Assembly: GCA_016208905.1 (NCBI GenBank)
Contig: JACQXG010000041.1
Coordinates: 1 to 38,372, forward strand
DNA length: 38,372 bases
Direction of reading: 5' to 3'
Source of the DNA: Nitrospirota bacterium
Lineage (GTDB): Bacteria > Nitrospirota > Thermodesulfovibrionia > UBA6902
Part shown: positions 7,761-16,770 of the stretch, piece by piece
Layout: each line of letters starts with the position of its first letter
Position numbering within the stretch: position 1 is the stretch's first letter
Notes under the pieces: model-generated
The model's database searches: none
What the model saw: the letters and a program-made list of their open reading frames with translations, nothing else
What the model was told of the DNA's origin: nothing
Position numbers and translations under genes: made by a program

Positions 7761-8756
7761 TTATTTTAGACTATTAAGCCTGATCGCTTTTCTAACCTGG
7801 ACCATTGTATCAATGGCAACTGCCCCTGCTTTTTTAGACCCGGAGGCAAGTATATCTTCAAGGGTGTCAGGTTTATTCAGGAAGTGATCGCGTCTTTCCC
7901 AAATCGGCTCCAGCACGGCAAAAATATTTTTAATCAGGATTTTTTTACAATCTAAGCATCCTATGCCTGCGGTGCGGCATCCCTCGGCCACTTCATCCTG
8001 CTCTTCTTTTGTTGAAAAAATTTTGTGGAGCTGAAAGACAGGCGAAAGCTCAGGGTCCCCTTTGTCCGTGCGCTTTATTCTCGCGGGGTCCGTCATCATT
8101 GTCCTGATTTTTTGTTCAGCCTCTTTCGGTGTATCAGAAAGAAAAATGCAGTTATCATATGTCTTGCTCATCTTTCTTCCGTCAGTGCCGGCTACTTTAG
8201 GGAATTGCGTCAACAAACCTTCCGGTTCGGGAAAGACCTCGCCGTAAAAATTATTAAACCGCCTGGCGATCTCTCTTGTGATTTCAAGATGGGGCATTTG
8301 ATCGACCCCGACCGGCACATAGTTGGCCCTGTAAATCAATATATCCGCTGACTGAAGCAAAGGGTAACCGAGGAACCCGTAGGTGTGAAGGTCTATATCT
8401 TTGACCTCAGTCTGCTTCTCTTTATATGTTGGCACACGCTCAAGCCAGCTTAATGGAGTTATCATTGAGAGCAGCACGTGAAGTTCAGCGTGTTCAATAA
8501 CGCGTGACTGTGCGAAAATGGTGGCCTTTTCAGGATCGAGTCCTGCGGCAAGGCAGTTAATCAAAACATCTTTAACATATTCTTTTAACTGAGATGTATC
8601 TGCGTACTGAGATGTAAGCGCATGCCAGTCGGCAATAAAATAGTAACACTCATATTCATCCTGCAGCTTTACCCAGTTTTGCAAGGCCCCGACAAGGTTG
8701 CCTATGTGAAGCTTGCCGCTTGGCTGTATACCGCTGAGTACCCGTTTCCCTGACAT
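7761..8756 (-). CDS. trpS: Tryptophanyl-tRNA synthetase
   Basis: A class I aminoacyl-tRNA synthetase that charges tRNA-Trp. The protein is 331 residues, the usual size. It shows GIQPSGKLHIGNLVGAL (HIGH region) near the N-terminus and GRKMSKTYDN (KMSKS loop) in the middle, with PVGVDQMPHLEITREIARRF between them. It lies 11 nt downstream of the site-2 protease gene on the same strand and is probably co-transcribed with it, an arrangement seen in several bacterial groups. Confidence 0.97.
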   Translation of the reverse strand: MSGKRVLSGIQPSGKLHIGNLVGALQNWVKLQDEYECYYFIADWHALTSQYADTSQLKEYVKDVLINCLAAGLDPEKATIFAQSRVIEHAELHVLLSMITPLSWLERVPTYKEKQTEVKDIDLHTYGFLGYPLLQSADILIYRANYVPVGVDQMPHLEITREIARRFNNFYGEVFPEPEGLLTQFPKVAGTDGRKMSKTYDNCIFLSDTPKEAEQKIRTMMTDPARIKRTDKGDPELSPVFQLHKIFSTKEEQDEVAEGCRTAGIGCLDCKKILIKNIFAVLEPIWERRDHFLNKPDTLEDILASGSKKAGAVAIDTMVQVRKAIRLNSLK

Positions 8757-8767
8757 AATCCGCTCCT

Positions 8768-9439
8768 TTAAAGAATTATTGATATTAAATGAAAAAGAAA
8801 CATCATAAGGGGATATATAAAAAAATTTGCTATGCCGGTCATAATGAGAAGAATCATGATCATCATCCCATATGGTTCGATTTTACTGTAAGCAACGGCT
8901 TGTTTGTGAGGCAGGAAACCAACAAGCACGCGCCCTCCATCCAGAGGCGGAACAGGGATAAGATTAAACACAGCGAGAAGGACATTCCACTTGATGCTGC
9001 TTATTAACATTAATGATAGAGGCTCAACAACAGCATGAGAAAAATTTCCAGGCAGTATAAACGCAATTAAGGGGAGTATAATTTTTATCATCAATGCGCT
9101 TACAATTGCTAACGCCATATTCGTAATCGGGCCCGCTGCAGCTGATATTGCCATATGTTTTTTCGGATCTTTGAAATTGGCAGGGTTAATAGGGACCGGT
9201 TTAGCGTAACCGAATACGAACTGACCGTTAGTGAAGATAAGCAGCATTAAAGGCATGATTACAGTGCCGATCATATCGATATGAGCTATAGGATTAAGTG
9301 TAAGTCTCCCCATAAACTTGGCGGTAGAATCGCCCAGCCTGTATGCAACATATCCGTGGGAAACTTCATGAAATGTAATTGCAATCAAGAGGGGAAGCGC
9401 AGATACTGCTATTTGTCTGATAATATTTTCGAATTCCAT
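8768..9439 (-). CDS. Site-2 protease (M50 family) integral membrane metalloprotease
   Basis: A 223-residue polytopic membrane protein. The zinc site is HEVSHG (His24, Glu25, His28) in the first membrane helix, and the third ligand lies in NLIPVPPLDGG near the C-terminus, which fits the short M50B group that lacks a PDZ domain. RLTLNPIAHIDMIGTVIMP and GYAKPVPINPANFKDP are characteristic of this group. The substrate is unknown. The start ATG at 9439 has CCAGG about 10 nt upstream. It is the first gene of the minus-strand pair with trpS. Confidence 0.92.
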   Translation of the reverse strand: MEFENIIRQIAVSALPLLIAITFHEVSHGYVAYRLGDSTAKFMGRLTLNPIAHIDMIGTVIMPLMLLIFTNGQFVFGYAKPVPINPANFKDPKKHMAISAAAGPITNMALAIVSALMIKIILPLIAFILPGNFSHAVVEPLSLMLISSIKWNVLLAVFNLIPVPPLDGGRVLVGFLPHKQAVAYSKIEPYGMMIMILLIMTGIANFFIYPLMMFLFHLISIIL

Positions 9440-9651
9440 TTTAACCTGGATATTGTACCTTAAATTGAGAAATTAATTCATGATGAACTCCGTTCGGGAA
9501 ATGGATATTTTAATGTAACAATTTGTATAATTCATCGTAGATATTTTATATCCGGCAATCAGGTCAAGACCGTTTCTTATTTTTCCCGTAAAGTTTTGAA
9601 AAATGCGATTGATAGAAAAAGAGGAAATGGAAATTAAAAGGAGTGAATAAT

Positions 9652-11439
9652 ATGAACGTTACCGTGAAAAATAAAAAGCTCAACCTCTGGATAAAGGAAG
9701 TTGCTGATCTGTGTCTGCCTGACGATATATATGTGTGTAACGGGTCCAGAGAAGAATATAATGCTATGCTTGAAAAACTGATTAAAAGCGGAATAGCGAT
9801 ACCTCTCAAGAAACGTCCGAACAGTTATCTCTTCCGCTCTGACCCGAGCGATGTGGCCCGTGTTGAAGACAATACATATATCAGCACGACTTCAAAGGAG
9901 GAGGCAGGCCCCACAAATAACTGGATCGCTCCCGAAGAGCTGAAAAAGACCATGCTGGGTCTTTATAAAGGATGCATGCAGGGACGCACGATGTATGTTA
10001 TTCCTTTTTCAATGGGCCCGATAGGCTCGCCGATCTCAAAGATCGGAGTTGAGATTTCAGACAGTCCATATGTCGTAATTAATATGCACATAATGACCCG
10101 CGTGAGTTCGCGCGTCCTGGAATTGTTAGGTACGGATGGTGACTTCATACCGTGCCTGCATTCTATCGGAGCTCCGCTTGCTCCGGGACAAAAGGATTCG
10201 AAATGGCCATGCGCCCCAATAGAGAAAAAATATATCAGTCATTTTCCGGAAGAGAACCTGATCTGGTCTTATGGTTCAGGATATGGCGGCAACGCCCTGC
10301 TTGGAAAGAAATGCCTGGCGCTTCGTATTGCCTCTGCGATGGCAAGACGTGAAGGCTGGATGGCGGAGCATATGTTAATTCTTCGTCTGACCAATCCTGA
10401 AGGGAGACAGTATCACATTGCCGCGGCCTTTCCATCTGCATGCGGGAAGACAAATCTGGCAATGATGCTGCCTTCCATTGCCGGCTGGAAATGCGAGTGC
10501 ATCGGCGATGATATTGCATGGATGAAGGTCGGCGATGACGGACGCCTGCATGCTATCAACCCTGAGAATGGTTTCTTCGGAGTTGCTCCAGGCACATCAT
10601 ACAGCACAAACCCGATGGCAATGGACACATTGAAGGAAAATGTTATTTTTACAAATTGCGCCCTTACCGATGACGGCGATGTCTGGTGGGAAGGCATTGA
10701 CGGCGATGAACCCTCGCATGCAATAGACTGGAAGGGCAAGGACTGGACCCCTGCAAGCAGCAGTGACGCGGCCCATGCGAATGCACGCTTTACTGCTCCC
10801 GCATCCCAGTGCCCTGTGATCTGCAAAGACTGGGAAAAGCCCGAAGGCGTTCCGATTGATATCTTCATTTTCGGCGGCCGCCGCACAAGTGTGGTCCCGC
10901 TTGTGTATGAAGCATATAATTGGGACCACGGTGTCTTCATGGGCGCTACCGCAGCATCTGAGACAACTGCCGCAAATATCGGCGCAGTGGGCAATCTCAG
11001 ACGTGATCCATTTGCGATGAAGCCTTTCTGCGGTTACAATATGGGAGACTATTTCCAGAACTGGTTTGACATGGGTGACAGGCTCGGAGATAAAGCCCCG
11101 AAGATCTTTCATGTCAACTGGTTCAGAAAAAGCGAAGACGGCAAGTTTCTGTGGCCCGGGTTCAGTGACAACAGCCGCGTGCTGAAGTGGATGTGCGAGC
11201 GCGTTGAGGGCAGGGCAGGCGCACAGGAATCTCCCATAGGATTATTGCCGCATGAAGCGGACATTGACCTCAGCGGTCTTGAGATATCATCTGATAGCAT
11301 GAAAAAGCTTATGCACATAGACGTGGGCGCATGGAAGGCGGAGATTCCCGATATCGAAAAACACTTCTCTGCATTTGGTAATCGTCTGCCGGACAGACTT
11401 AAGAGGCAGCTTAAGGAATTCATAAAGCGTTTGGGATAG
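9652..11439 (+). CDS. pckG: Phosphoenolpyruvate carboxykinase (GTP)
   Basis: It interconverts oxaloacetate plus GTP with phosphoenolpyruvate, CO2 and GDP, linking the TCA cycle with gluconeogenesis. The protein is 595 residues from the ATG at 9652, which follows AAAAGGAG with 8-nt spacing; a GTG at 9643 overlaps that ribosome-binding site and is less likely. Signatures of the GTP-dependent class are [32 protein letters not shown] (P-loop with the hyper-reactive Cys264), IGDDIAWMK (metal site) and [15 protein letters not shown]. It is a single-gene unit with a 212-nt upstream gap. Confidence 0.97.
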   Translation: MNVTVKNKKLNLWIKEVADLCLPDDIYVCNGSREEYNAMLEKLIKSGIAIPLKKRPNSYLFRSDPSDVARVEDNTYISTTSKEEAGPTNNWIAPEELKKTMLGLYKGCMQGRTMYVIPFSMGPIGSPISKIGVEISDSPYVVINMHIMTRVSSRVLELLGTDGDFIPCLHSIGAPLAPGQKDSKWPCAPIEKKYISHFPEENLIWSYGSGYGGNALLGKKCLALRIASAMARREGWMAEHMLILRLTNPEGRQYHIAAAFPSACGKTNLAMMLPSIAGWKCECIGDDIAWMKVGDDGRLHAINPENGFFGVAPGTSYSTNPMAMDTLKENVIFTNCALTDDGDVWWEGIDGDEPSHAIDWKGKDWTPASSSDAAHANARFTAPASQCPVICKDWEKPEGVPIDIFIFGGRRTSVVPLVYEAYNWDHGVFMGATAASETTAANIGAVGNLRRDPFAMKPFCGYNMGDYFQNWFDMGDRLGDKAPKIFHVNWFRKSEDGKFLWPGFSDNSRVLKWMCERVEGRAGAQESPIGLLPHEADIDLSGLEISSDSMKKLMHIDVGAWKAEIPDIEKHFSAFGNRLPDRLKRQLKEFIKRLG

Positions 11440-11547
11440 TTTTATTCACAAAAGCCCCGGCTTCTATCGTCCGGCCCATATCATTCATTCATAAGCCATC
11501 AGGACAGGTGGTCCCCTGAACATCACGGAGGCCTGAAAAAAAGTAAA

Positions 11548-13239
11548 ATGACTGATTTACCGGGAAACTATTCCAGTGAAACGCTGAATAAAAACTTACA
11601 GGCCATTAAGACAGTCAATCAGCTTCTTTATGAGCGCATCTGCCTGCCGGTTGACGGTTCACATATAAAATTTGAAAATGATGAAATGTTCTATAGAATC
11701 CATAAAACCTGGTATCATGTTTCAAAAGAAAAGATGATATTCAGCGGCGCTATTGACAGCTATCTTGAGAAGGAGACTGTCTTAATTTTCGGGTGCGGAT
11801 TCGGCTTTATCCTGGACGAATTACTTGAAAAGAATTACCGGGGGGAAATCACCGCATGGGAGAGGGACCCATGGTTACTGCGCCTCCTCTTATTGAAACG
11901 GGATTTTTCAAAAGAGATCCTTGGAGGAAACCTCATTTTTTGTCTTGGCGCTGATATTTTTGAAATTGCGGACCGCAAGACTTCCCCGTCAAAGATAGCA
12001 ACCAATTCCTTTCTGAAAGAAATATATTCCTGCGAATATAATCTGATAGAAAAAGGCGTAAAAGAAAAAGTCGCCTTTTTGTGTGCCGGAGAGCTGTTTG
12101 TTGAAGATATAGCCGGATCTTTTCAGGATATGGGTTACTCTGTTTATACGTGGGAGCATGAGAAAATTGCTGTTGAAGAATCCAGCTATCTTTTTACCGG
12201 AAGAAAACCGGATGTTGTTATAAGTGTGAATTATTATCTTGGGCTCGCGGAGTTTTGTCACCGGCAAAACGTTCCATATATATGCTGGGAAATTGATCCC
12301 TCTATTGATATTTTGCCGCCGGTGAAAACACCGGCTGCGAACAGTTTTATTTTTTCATACCGCAGAAGAAATCTTGACGAATTTAGAAACAGCGGTTTTT
12401 GCAATCTGTATTATCTTCCCCTGGCGGCCAATATAAGTAAGCGGAAACCTGTAAAGCTGTCTCAGGAAGATCTGAAAAAATACGGGGCCAAAGTATCTTT
12501 TCTCGGAAGTTCCATGACTGATACTGCAAAAAAACAAAAGCAGGCCTTTATCGAGACCTTTACGAGGCAATCACTGTTAGCCGGAGAGGAAGCGGAGCAA
12601 AGAGCCGGCGAACTCTTTGAGCTTATGCTGGAAGAGCAAAGGAAGGATTGGAACAATTTTATTATTGATCGATTATGTGAAACATATTTGAAAGATAATC
12701 TTGCTTCCTTTAAAATTTCCGAACAGGGGAAATATGACTGGACCATGCTGGTGGGTGAAAGCGCGGCAAGCGAGAGGCGGCTGCATTTCGTAAAAAAACT
12801 CCTCCCTTTTAATATTGATGTCTGGGGTGATCAGGGATGGCAGGCATTGGGAAAAGACGGCTTAAATTACCGGGGATTTGCCGGTCATTTTATCGAGCTT
12901 AATAAAATCTATAATGCGACACTGATCAATGTCGATATCGGCCGGTTCTACCAAAAAGATATAATTACGATGCGGGTATTTGATGTTCTTGCCTGTGGAG
13001 GATTTATCATTGCTGAATACAGTGAAGAACTCAATGAACTCTTTACAATAGGAGAAGATATTGAAGCCTATAAAACATTGGATGAACTGATCGACAAGGT
13101 CGCTTATTATATCGGCAATCAGCAAAAAATCAAACAGATTGCCCAAAAAGGCAGAGAGATTGTTATAAAGAGACATTCAATAAAGAAGAGGCTGGAAGAG
13201 ATGCTTGAGATTATAGAAGGGAAACAGAAGTTAAAATAA
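11548..13239 (+). CDS. CgeB/DUF3880-like glycosyltransferase with an extra N-terminal domain
   Basis: A 563-residue protein. The C-terminal third looks like the glycosyltransferase domain of CgeB-type proteins: NVDIGRFYQKDIITMRVFDV, LACGGFIIAEYSEELNELF, then ENLK-like helices ending KRHSIKKRLEEML. Residues 170-300 resemble DUF3880 (FQDMGYSVYTWE, VPYICWEIDPS). The N-terminal 150 residues carry VLIFGCGFGFILDELLEKN and an acidic site ITAWERDPW, resembling the nucleotide-binding fold at the front of MAF/DUF115 flagellin glycosyltransferases. The acceptor is unknown. GGAGG lies about 17 nt before the ATG, which is unusually far. It precedes the double kinase-like gene by 64 nt, and the two probably form one unit. 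Confidence 0.75.
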   Translation: MTDLPGNYSSETLNKNLQAIKTVNQLLYERICLPVDGSHIKFENDEMFYRIHKTWYHVSKEKMIFSGAIDSYLEKETVLIFGCGFGFILDELLEKNYRGEITAWERDPWLLRLLLLKRDFSKEILGGNLIFCLGADIFEIADRKTSPSKIATNSFLKEIYSCEYNLIEKGVKEKVAFLCAGELFVEDIAGSFQDMGYSVYTWEHEKIAVEESSYLFTGRKPDVVISVNYYLGLAEFCHRQNVPYICWEIDPSIDILPPVKTPAANSFIFSYRRRNLDEFRNSGFCNLYYLPLAANISKRKPVKLSQEDLKKYGAKVSFLGSSMTDTAKKQKQAFIETFTRQSLLAGEEAEQRAGELFELMLEEQRKDWNNFIIDRLCETYLKDNLASFKISEQGKYDWTMLVGESAASERRLHFVKKLLPFNIDVWGDQGWQALGKDGLNYRGFAGHFIELNKIYNATLINVDIGRFYQKDIITMRVFDVLACGGFIIAEYSEELNELFTIGEDIEAYKTLDELIDKVAYYIGNQQKIKQIAQKGREIVIKRHSIKKRLEEMLEIIEGKQKLK

Positions 13240-13303
13240 ATAAGTCGGATTATAATACGTGACAGCCGAAAAAAATAAAGGTTAACATCAGGACCAATTT
13301 TAA

Positions 13304-14992
13304 ATGCAAAAAAAGACATTAGTTAACGTATTGGGAGTTGTATATGCTCATACCAGGACCAGTGATGGAGGGGACCTTTATTTAACAAGATTTGCGGAGA
13401 AATACCAGGAGCATTTCGAGATTCATAACTGGTATGAAGAAGAGTGGTTCAATAAACATAAAATCAGGCTTAAAGGCACAGGTTCCGTCTACAAGGCGCC
13501 TACAAGAGAAGTAGCCGGCATAAGCCTTGATCTTGTTGTCAAGAATTGCCGTGTAGGCGAGGATGTTCCTTTTGACACTCATACCCTGCAGGAATTTTGT
13601 GATGCTGAGTTTAACAGCCCGTGGGAAGAATTTTCATTGGTCGAGGAGATGCGGGAAAGCCGGTATGGCCCAAAAGATTTGCGAATAATGACACAGCTTC
13701 CTATGGCAATATATGTGCCGCCGGAAAAGATGCAGCTGTGGCAGAGCGGAAGATCGAGGTCGAAAATAAACCGTATCCGGGCAAAACACCCGGGGATAGA
13801 CCTGGATATATTAAAGCAGTACATGCTTATTTACCAGTGGATAGAAGGCCGCAATCTCCCTGAAATTTTCGAACATATTAATGTCGGAAATGATGTCCTT
13901 GTATATCATCTTAAAACACTTAATAATCTCGTGATGTCTGATCTTAATAAAAAGGGATATCTAGTAGCTGATATGAAACCGGAGCATGTTATTATCAGCG
14001 AAAATGATACAGAACGGATTAAAGAAATCGGACAGGCACAGACTGATTCAACCGAAGATCAAATATACTATCTGTATACACTGATCAATATCGGAAAATA
14101 TTCAGTGGTCGATTATGAGCTTCTGCTCCGCACTCCCGAATACGAAACTGAAGTTAAAAATTCCAGAAGGCATTCTTATCTGGATGATCAAAGGGACCGT
14201 TTAACGCCAACCCCCCTGCCTGATCATTTATCGAATATGGAAATTTTCGGGGTCCCTTATATTTATGGCCATGCGGAAAGCACCGGGGGACATCTGTGGG
14301 TTGTTGGAAAGAACGCCCGCTTATTCGACTATTTCCTCCCTGAAAGGTGGAGGAAAACCCCTTCTATTAAATTATCTGAAAACAAGGATGTGTTCTATAC
14401 TATTACGAAAGACAATATTCGTCTTGTATGGGAAACTTCAAGGGTCGGTGAAATACCGGATGAAGTGGAAGCGAGGTATAATCCCAGAATACGCGAAATG
14501 GGCATAAACAGCCCTTTTGAAGAATTCGCCATAGCCCATCATTTGAACAAGATCGGGATACCATGTGTTTATGTAAGGGCTATCTATATGACGGGCACTT
14601 CAAAGATCGAGTCCTCGGCAGACATCAGGAAATATGAATCACACAAGAAAATTTTAGACCCTGAAGGTAATCCCATCCTTCATGAAAGTCATAATTATAT
14701 CACCATCCGGGGTTATTATAACGGCCCGGACCAGTGGGTGGCTCAGCAGACAGGACCGTTGTATGTGCCTCTCGATCTCGAAAGGGTTCTCAAAAGAGGG
14801 CTTATTGATGAGACACAATGCAGGATGCTTTTAAGACAGGTTAAAGAGAATCTCAAGGATGTAGGCTATGACGGGGCATTATTAAAACTCAATGATCTGC
14901 TTCTGGCGCTCGACAGCAAAGATGAGATAGTCCGGGACAATTCCGGCAACCCGCTGGTTATCATTTGCAATTTTGAACTCATATGGAAGTGA
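13304..14992 (+). CDS. Unrecognised protein with two tandem kinase-like domains
   Basis: I know no named family for this 562-residue protein. It contains an internal duplication. Unit 1 (about 66-280) has SLDLVVKNCRVGED (74-87), NSPWEEF (104-110), YQWIEGRNL (177-185), LVADMKPEHVII (220-231) and SVVDYELL (267-274). These look like the lysine strand, hinge, catalytic loop and DFG segment of a protein-kinase-like fold. Unit 2 (about 365-562) has NIRLVWETSRVGEI (371-384), NSPFEEF (402-408), TIRGYYNGPDQW (467-478), GALLKLNDLLLAL (524-536) and LVIICNFELI (551-560). In unit 2 the lysine, catalytic Asp and DFG Asp positions are replaced, so it looks like a pseudokinase. Pairing with a glycosyltransferase gene suggests modification of a carbohydrate or glycan, by analogy with sugar kinases of the Kdo-kinase type. 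This is inference. Confidence 0.65.
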   Translation: MQKKTLVNVLGVVYAHTRTSDGGDLYLTRFAEKYQEHFEIHNWYEEEWFNKHKIRLKGTGSVYKAPTREVAGISLDLVVKNCRVGEDVPFDTHTLQEFCDAEFNSPWEEFSLVEEMRESRYGPKDLRIMTQLPMAIYVPPEKMQLWQSGRSRSKINRIRAKHPGIDLDILKQYMLIYQWIEGRNLPEIFEHINVGNDVLVYHLKTLNNLVMSDLNKKGYLVADMKPEHVIISENDTERIKEIGQAQTDSTEDQIYYLYTLINIGKYSVVDYELLLRTPEYETEVKNSRRHSYLDDQRDRLTPTPLPDHLSNMEIFGVPYIYGHAESTGGHLWVVGKNARLFDYFLPERWRKTPSIKLSENKDVFYTITKDNIRLVWETSRVGEIPDEVEARYNPRIREMGINSPFEEFAIAHHLNKIGIPCVYVRAIYMTGTSKIESSADIRKYESHKKILDPEGNPILHESHNYITIRGYYNGPDQWVAQQTGPLYVPLDLERVLKRGLIDETQCRMLLRQVKENLKDVGYDGALLKLNDLLLALDSKDEIVRDNSGNPLVIICNFELIWK

Positions 14993-15024
14993 CCTGAGAT
15001 CCCTGCTGTCAATTCATGAATAAA

Positions 15025-15098
15025 AGCCACCGAGGGGAGTTGAACCCCTAACCTATGCATTACGAATGCATTGCTCTACCAGGTTGAGCTACGGTGGC
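15025..15098 (-). tRNA. tRNA-Thr (anticodon CGT)
   Basis: Read on the minus strand this is a full cloverleaf. The acceptor stem is GCCACCG with CGGTGGC, the D arm is GCTC/GAGC, the anticodon stem ATGCA/TGCAT has loop TTCGTAA giving anticodon CGT (codon ACG, threonine), and the T arm is AGGGG-TTCAACT-CCCCT. The discriminator base is T and no CCA is encoded. It lies downstream of the DksA-like gene on the same strand, beyond that gene's terminator. Confidence 0.95.
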
Positions 15099-15170
15099 AT
15101 TATTCGTTTTTGGATTAAGCCTATTTATATTACAATACAAATCATTTACTCTTCCACCTGTAAAAAATAA

Positions 15171-15198
15171 AAAACCCTGCAGCGAACCGCAGGGTTTT
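15171..15198. terminator. Rho-independent terminator of the DksA/TraR-like gene
   Basis: A perfect 10-bp stem AAAACCCTGC / GCAGGGTTTT (15171-15180 with 15189-15198) with an 8-nt loop. On the minus strand a T-rich tract follows (TTTTATTTTTTAC), as expected for the gene ending at 15223. Confidence 0.85.
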
Positions 15199-15222
15199 AT
15201 TGTAAAAGTTATAGAATGTTAT

Positions 15223-15765
15223 TTATCCGCCTTCAGCTATTCTTTCTTCTTCTTCCTGCCGTGTTTTGCAGTCGATGCATAATTTTGTAACGGGTCTGGC
15301 CTCAAGACGTTTAATGCCGATTTCATTTTCGCATTCTTCACAGATGCCGTAAGGCCCGTTGTCAATACGTTCTATAGTTTCTTCTATTTTTTTCAACAGC
15401 ATGCGCTCTCTGTCTCTAAGCCTGAGCATAAAATTTCTGTCAGCTTCTGCAGTAGCCTGGTCCCCCATATCCGGAAAGTTCAGTTCTGACGGAAGATTGC
15501 TGAGAGTTTCTTCGGCTTCTTTTAATAATGATTCTCTTTGAGATAAAAGGTCCTGTTTTATTTTCTGTATTACTTTCTCTCTATGTGATAAAGTCTGTGA
15601 CTTTTCCGTTTTTACGGATTTTTTTGAGGATACCGCTGCAGTTTTATTTTGAGGTTTAGCGGCCTTGATCGCTGCTTCAGTGCTGGTCTTTACATTTTTC
15701 TTGACCGGCTTAGTCGCCTTGGCTGATTTTGCAATTGTTTTTTTAGTTGTTGTTTTCTTTGTCAT
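15223..15765 (-). CDS. DksA/TraR-family zinc finger protein with Lys/Ala-rich N-terminal tail
   Basis: A 180-residue protein. The C-terminal half is a DksA/TraR-type module: a coiled coil (LRLRDRERMLLKKIEETIER), then YGICEECENEIGIKRLEARP and CIDC, four cysteines forming the zinc finger. DksA relatives bind the RNA polymerase secondary channel and tune transcription with ppGpp. The coiled-coil tip DQATAEADRN is close to, but not identical with, the usual D-x-A motif. The first 60 residues are a low-complexity K/A/T-rich tail, resembling histone H1-like tails, which the classical enzyme lacks. This tail may bind nucleic acid (inference). Confidence 0.85.
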   Translation of the reverse strand: MTKKTTTKKTIAKSAKATKPVKKNVKTSTEAAIKAAKPQNKTAAVSSKKSVKTEKSQTLSHREKVIQKIKQDLLSQRESLLKEAEETLSNLPSELNFPDMGDQATAEADRNFMLRLRDRERMLLKKIEETIERIDNGPYGICEECENEIGIKRLEARPVTKLCIDCKTRQEEEERIAEGG

Positions 15766-15860
15766 TCATTAATCCTCAGGAACATTAATTTGATTTAAGT
15801 AAGCTGTAAGTTAACAAATTTATTACAACTTAGTCAAATCGTTTTTAATAGTATCGCAGC

Positions 15861-15890
15861 TTGACAAATTTCCTTTGTTTAAATTAAGTT
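15861..15890 (+). promoter_or_regulatory. Candidate sigma-70 promoter for pdxJ
   Basis: TTGACA (15861-15866), an 18-nt AT-rich spacer and TAAGTT (15885-15890), about 70 nt upstream of the pdxJ start. The -35 is perfect and the -10 is weak. Confidence 0.4.
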
Positions 15891-15961
15891 ATCCAATAAA
15901 AATATGCCCGAAGTATCAAGCTTTTATTTAATTAATGTTATTCGGTTTGGAGGTAATTATT

Positions 15962-16684
15962 ATGCTTCTTGGCGTAAACGTTGACCATGTTGCTACTGTG
16001 AGAGAGGCGAGGAATGGAACTGAACCGGACCCTCTTTTGGCTGCTGAGCTGGCGATACGTGGAGGAGCAGACGGTATTACCGTGCATCTGAGAGAAGACA
16101 GAAGGCACATTCAGGACAGTGACTTAAAGATTATAAGACGTAAAATATCAGTCGAACTGAATCTTGAAATGGCTGCTACAAAAGAGATGATAAATATAGC
16201 CTTGAGGGTCAAACCGGACATGGTAACTCTTGTACCTGAGAAGAGGGCCGAGCTCACTACGGAAGGCGGCCTTGATCTGATAAAGAGCAAAGAGAAAATT
16301 AAAAGGGCAATTAATGCAATCCAGGACAAGGGGATTCCAGTAAGCCTTTTTATAAATCCCTCATTTACGGATATTGAGATGTCAAAAAAACTGGGCGCAC
16401 AAATGGTTGAAATTCATACCGGACTTTATGCCAATGCAAAGGGCAATAAACAGACCAGGGAACTAAAACGTGTAAAGGATGCTGTAAAGAGAGGAATCGA
16501 TATCGGATTAAAAGTCAACGCAGGACATGGGCTGAATTTTACGAATATTAAAAAGATTGCCGCTATTGATGGAATCAGAGGTTTTTATATTGGCCACAGC
16601 ATAATAGCAAATTCAATTTATACTGGAATCGAAAAGGCAGTAAGGGAAATGAAGAGGCTTATTAGAGAAGGAGAAAGACGTTAA
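15962..16684 (+). CDS. pdxJ: Pyridoxine 5'-phosphate synthase
   Basis: It condenses 1-deoxyxylulose 5-phosphate with 3-amino-2-oxopropyl phosphate to form pyridoxine 5'-phosphate in the DXP-dependent vitamin B6 route. I choose the ATG at 15962 (MLLGVNVDHVATVREAR), which follows TTGGAGG with about 9-nt spacing; the upstream TTG at 15935 lies before this ribosome-binding site. The protein is 240 residues, the normal length. Further signatures are DGITVHLREDRRHIQDSD, NLEMAATKEM and VNAGHGLNFTNI. It appears to head the plus-strand run pdxJ-acpS. Confidence 0.96.
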   Translation: MLLGVNVDHVATVREARNGTEPDPLLAAELAIRGGADGITVHLREDRRHIQDSDLKIIRRKISVELNLEMAATKEMINIALRVKPDMVTLVPEKRAELTTEGGLDLIKSKEKIKRAINAIQDKGIPVSLFINPSFTDIEMSKKLGAQMVEIHTGLYANAKGNKQTRELKRVKDAVKRGIDIGLKVNAGHGLNFTNIKKIAAIDGIRGFYIGHSIIANSIYTGIEKAVREMKRLIREGERR

Positions 16685-16689
16685 GCAGT

Positions 16690-16766
16690 AGGCTATAAGC
16701 TGTAAGCAAGAGAAGAATTATGTGGCATAGTTGCTTAATGCTTTCAGCCTATAGCTTATAGCTTTA
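16690..16766. repeat. Dispersed-type simple inverted repeat before acpS
   Basis: The gap contains GCTATAAGCT (16692-16701) and its exact inverse AGCTTATAGC (16753-16762), inside longer, imperfect stretches made of AGCTATAAGC / GCCTATAGC words. This style of repeat often occurs many times per genome in related bacteria. It runs up to the acpS start. Confidence 0.6.
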
Positions 16767-16770
16767 CATC

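Noticed and set aside
10413-11112. Long open frames antisense to pckG
   Set aside because: They are shadows of the GC-richer pckG coding sequence, which has all enzyme motifs.
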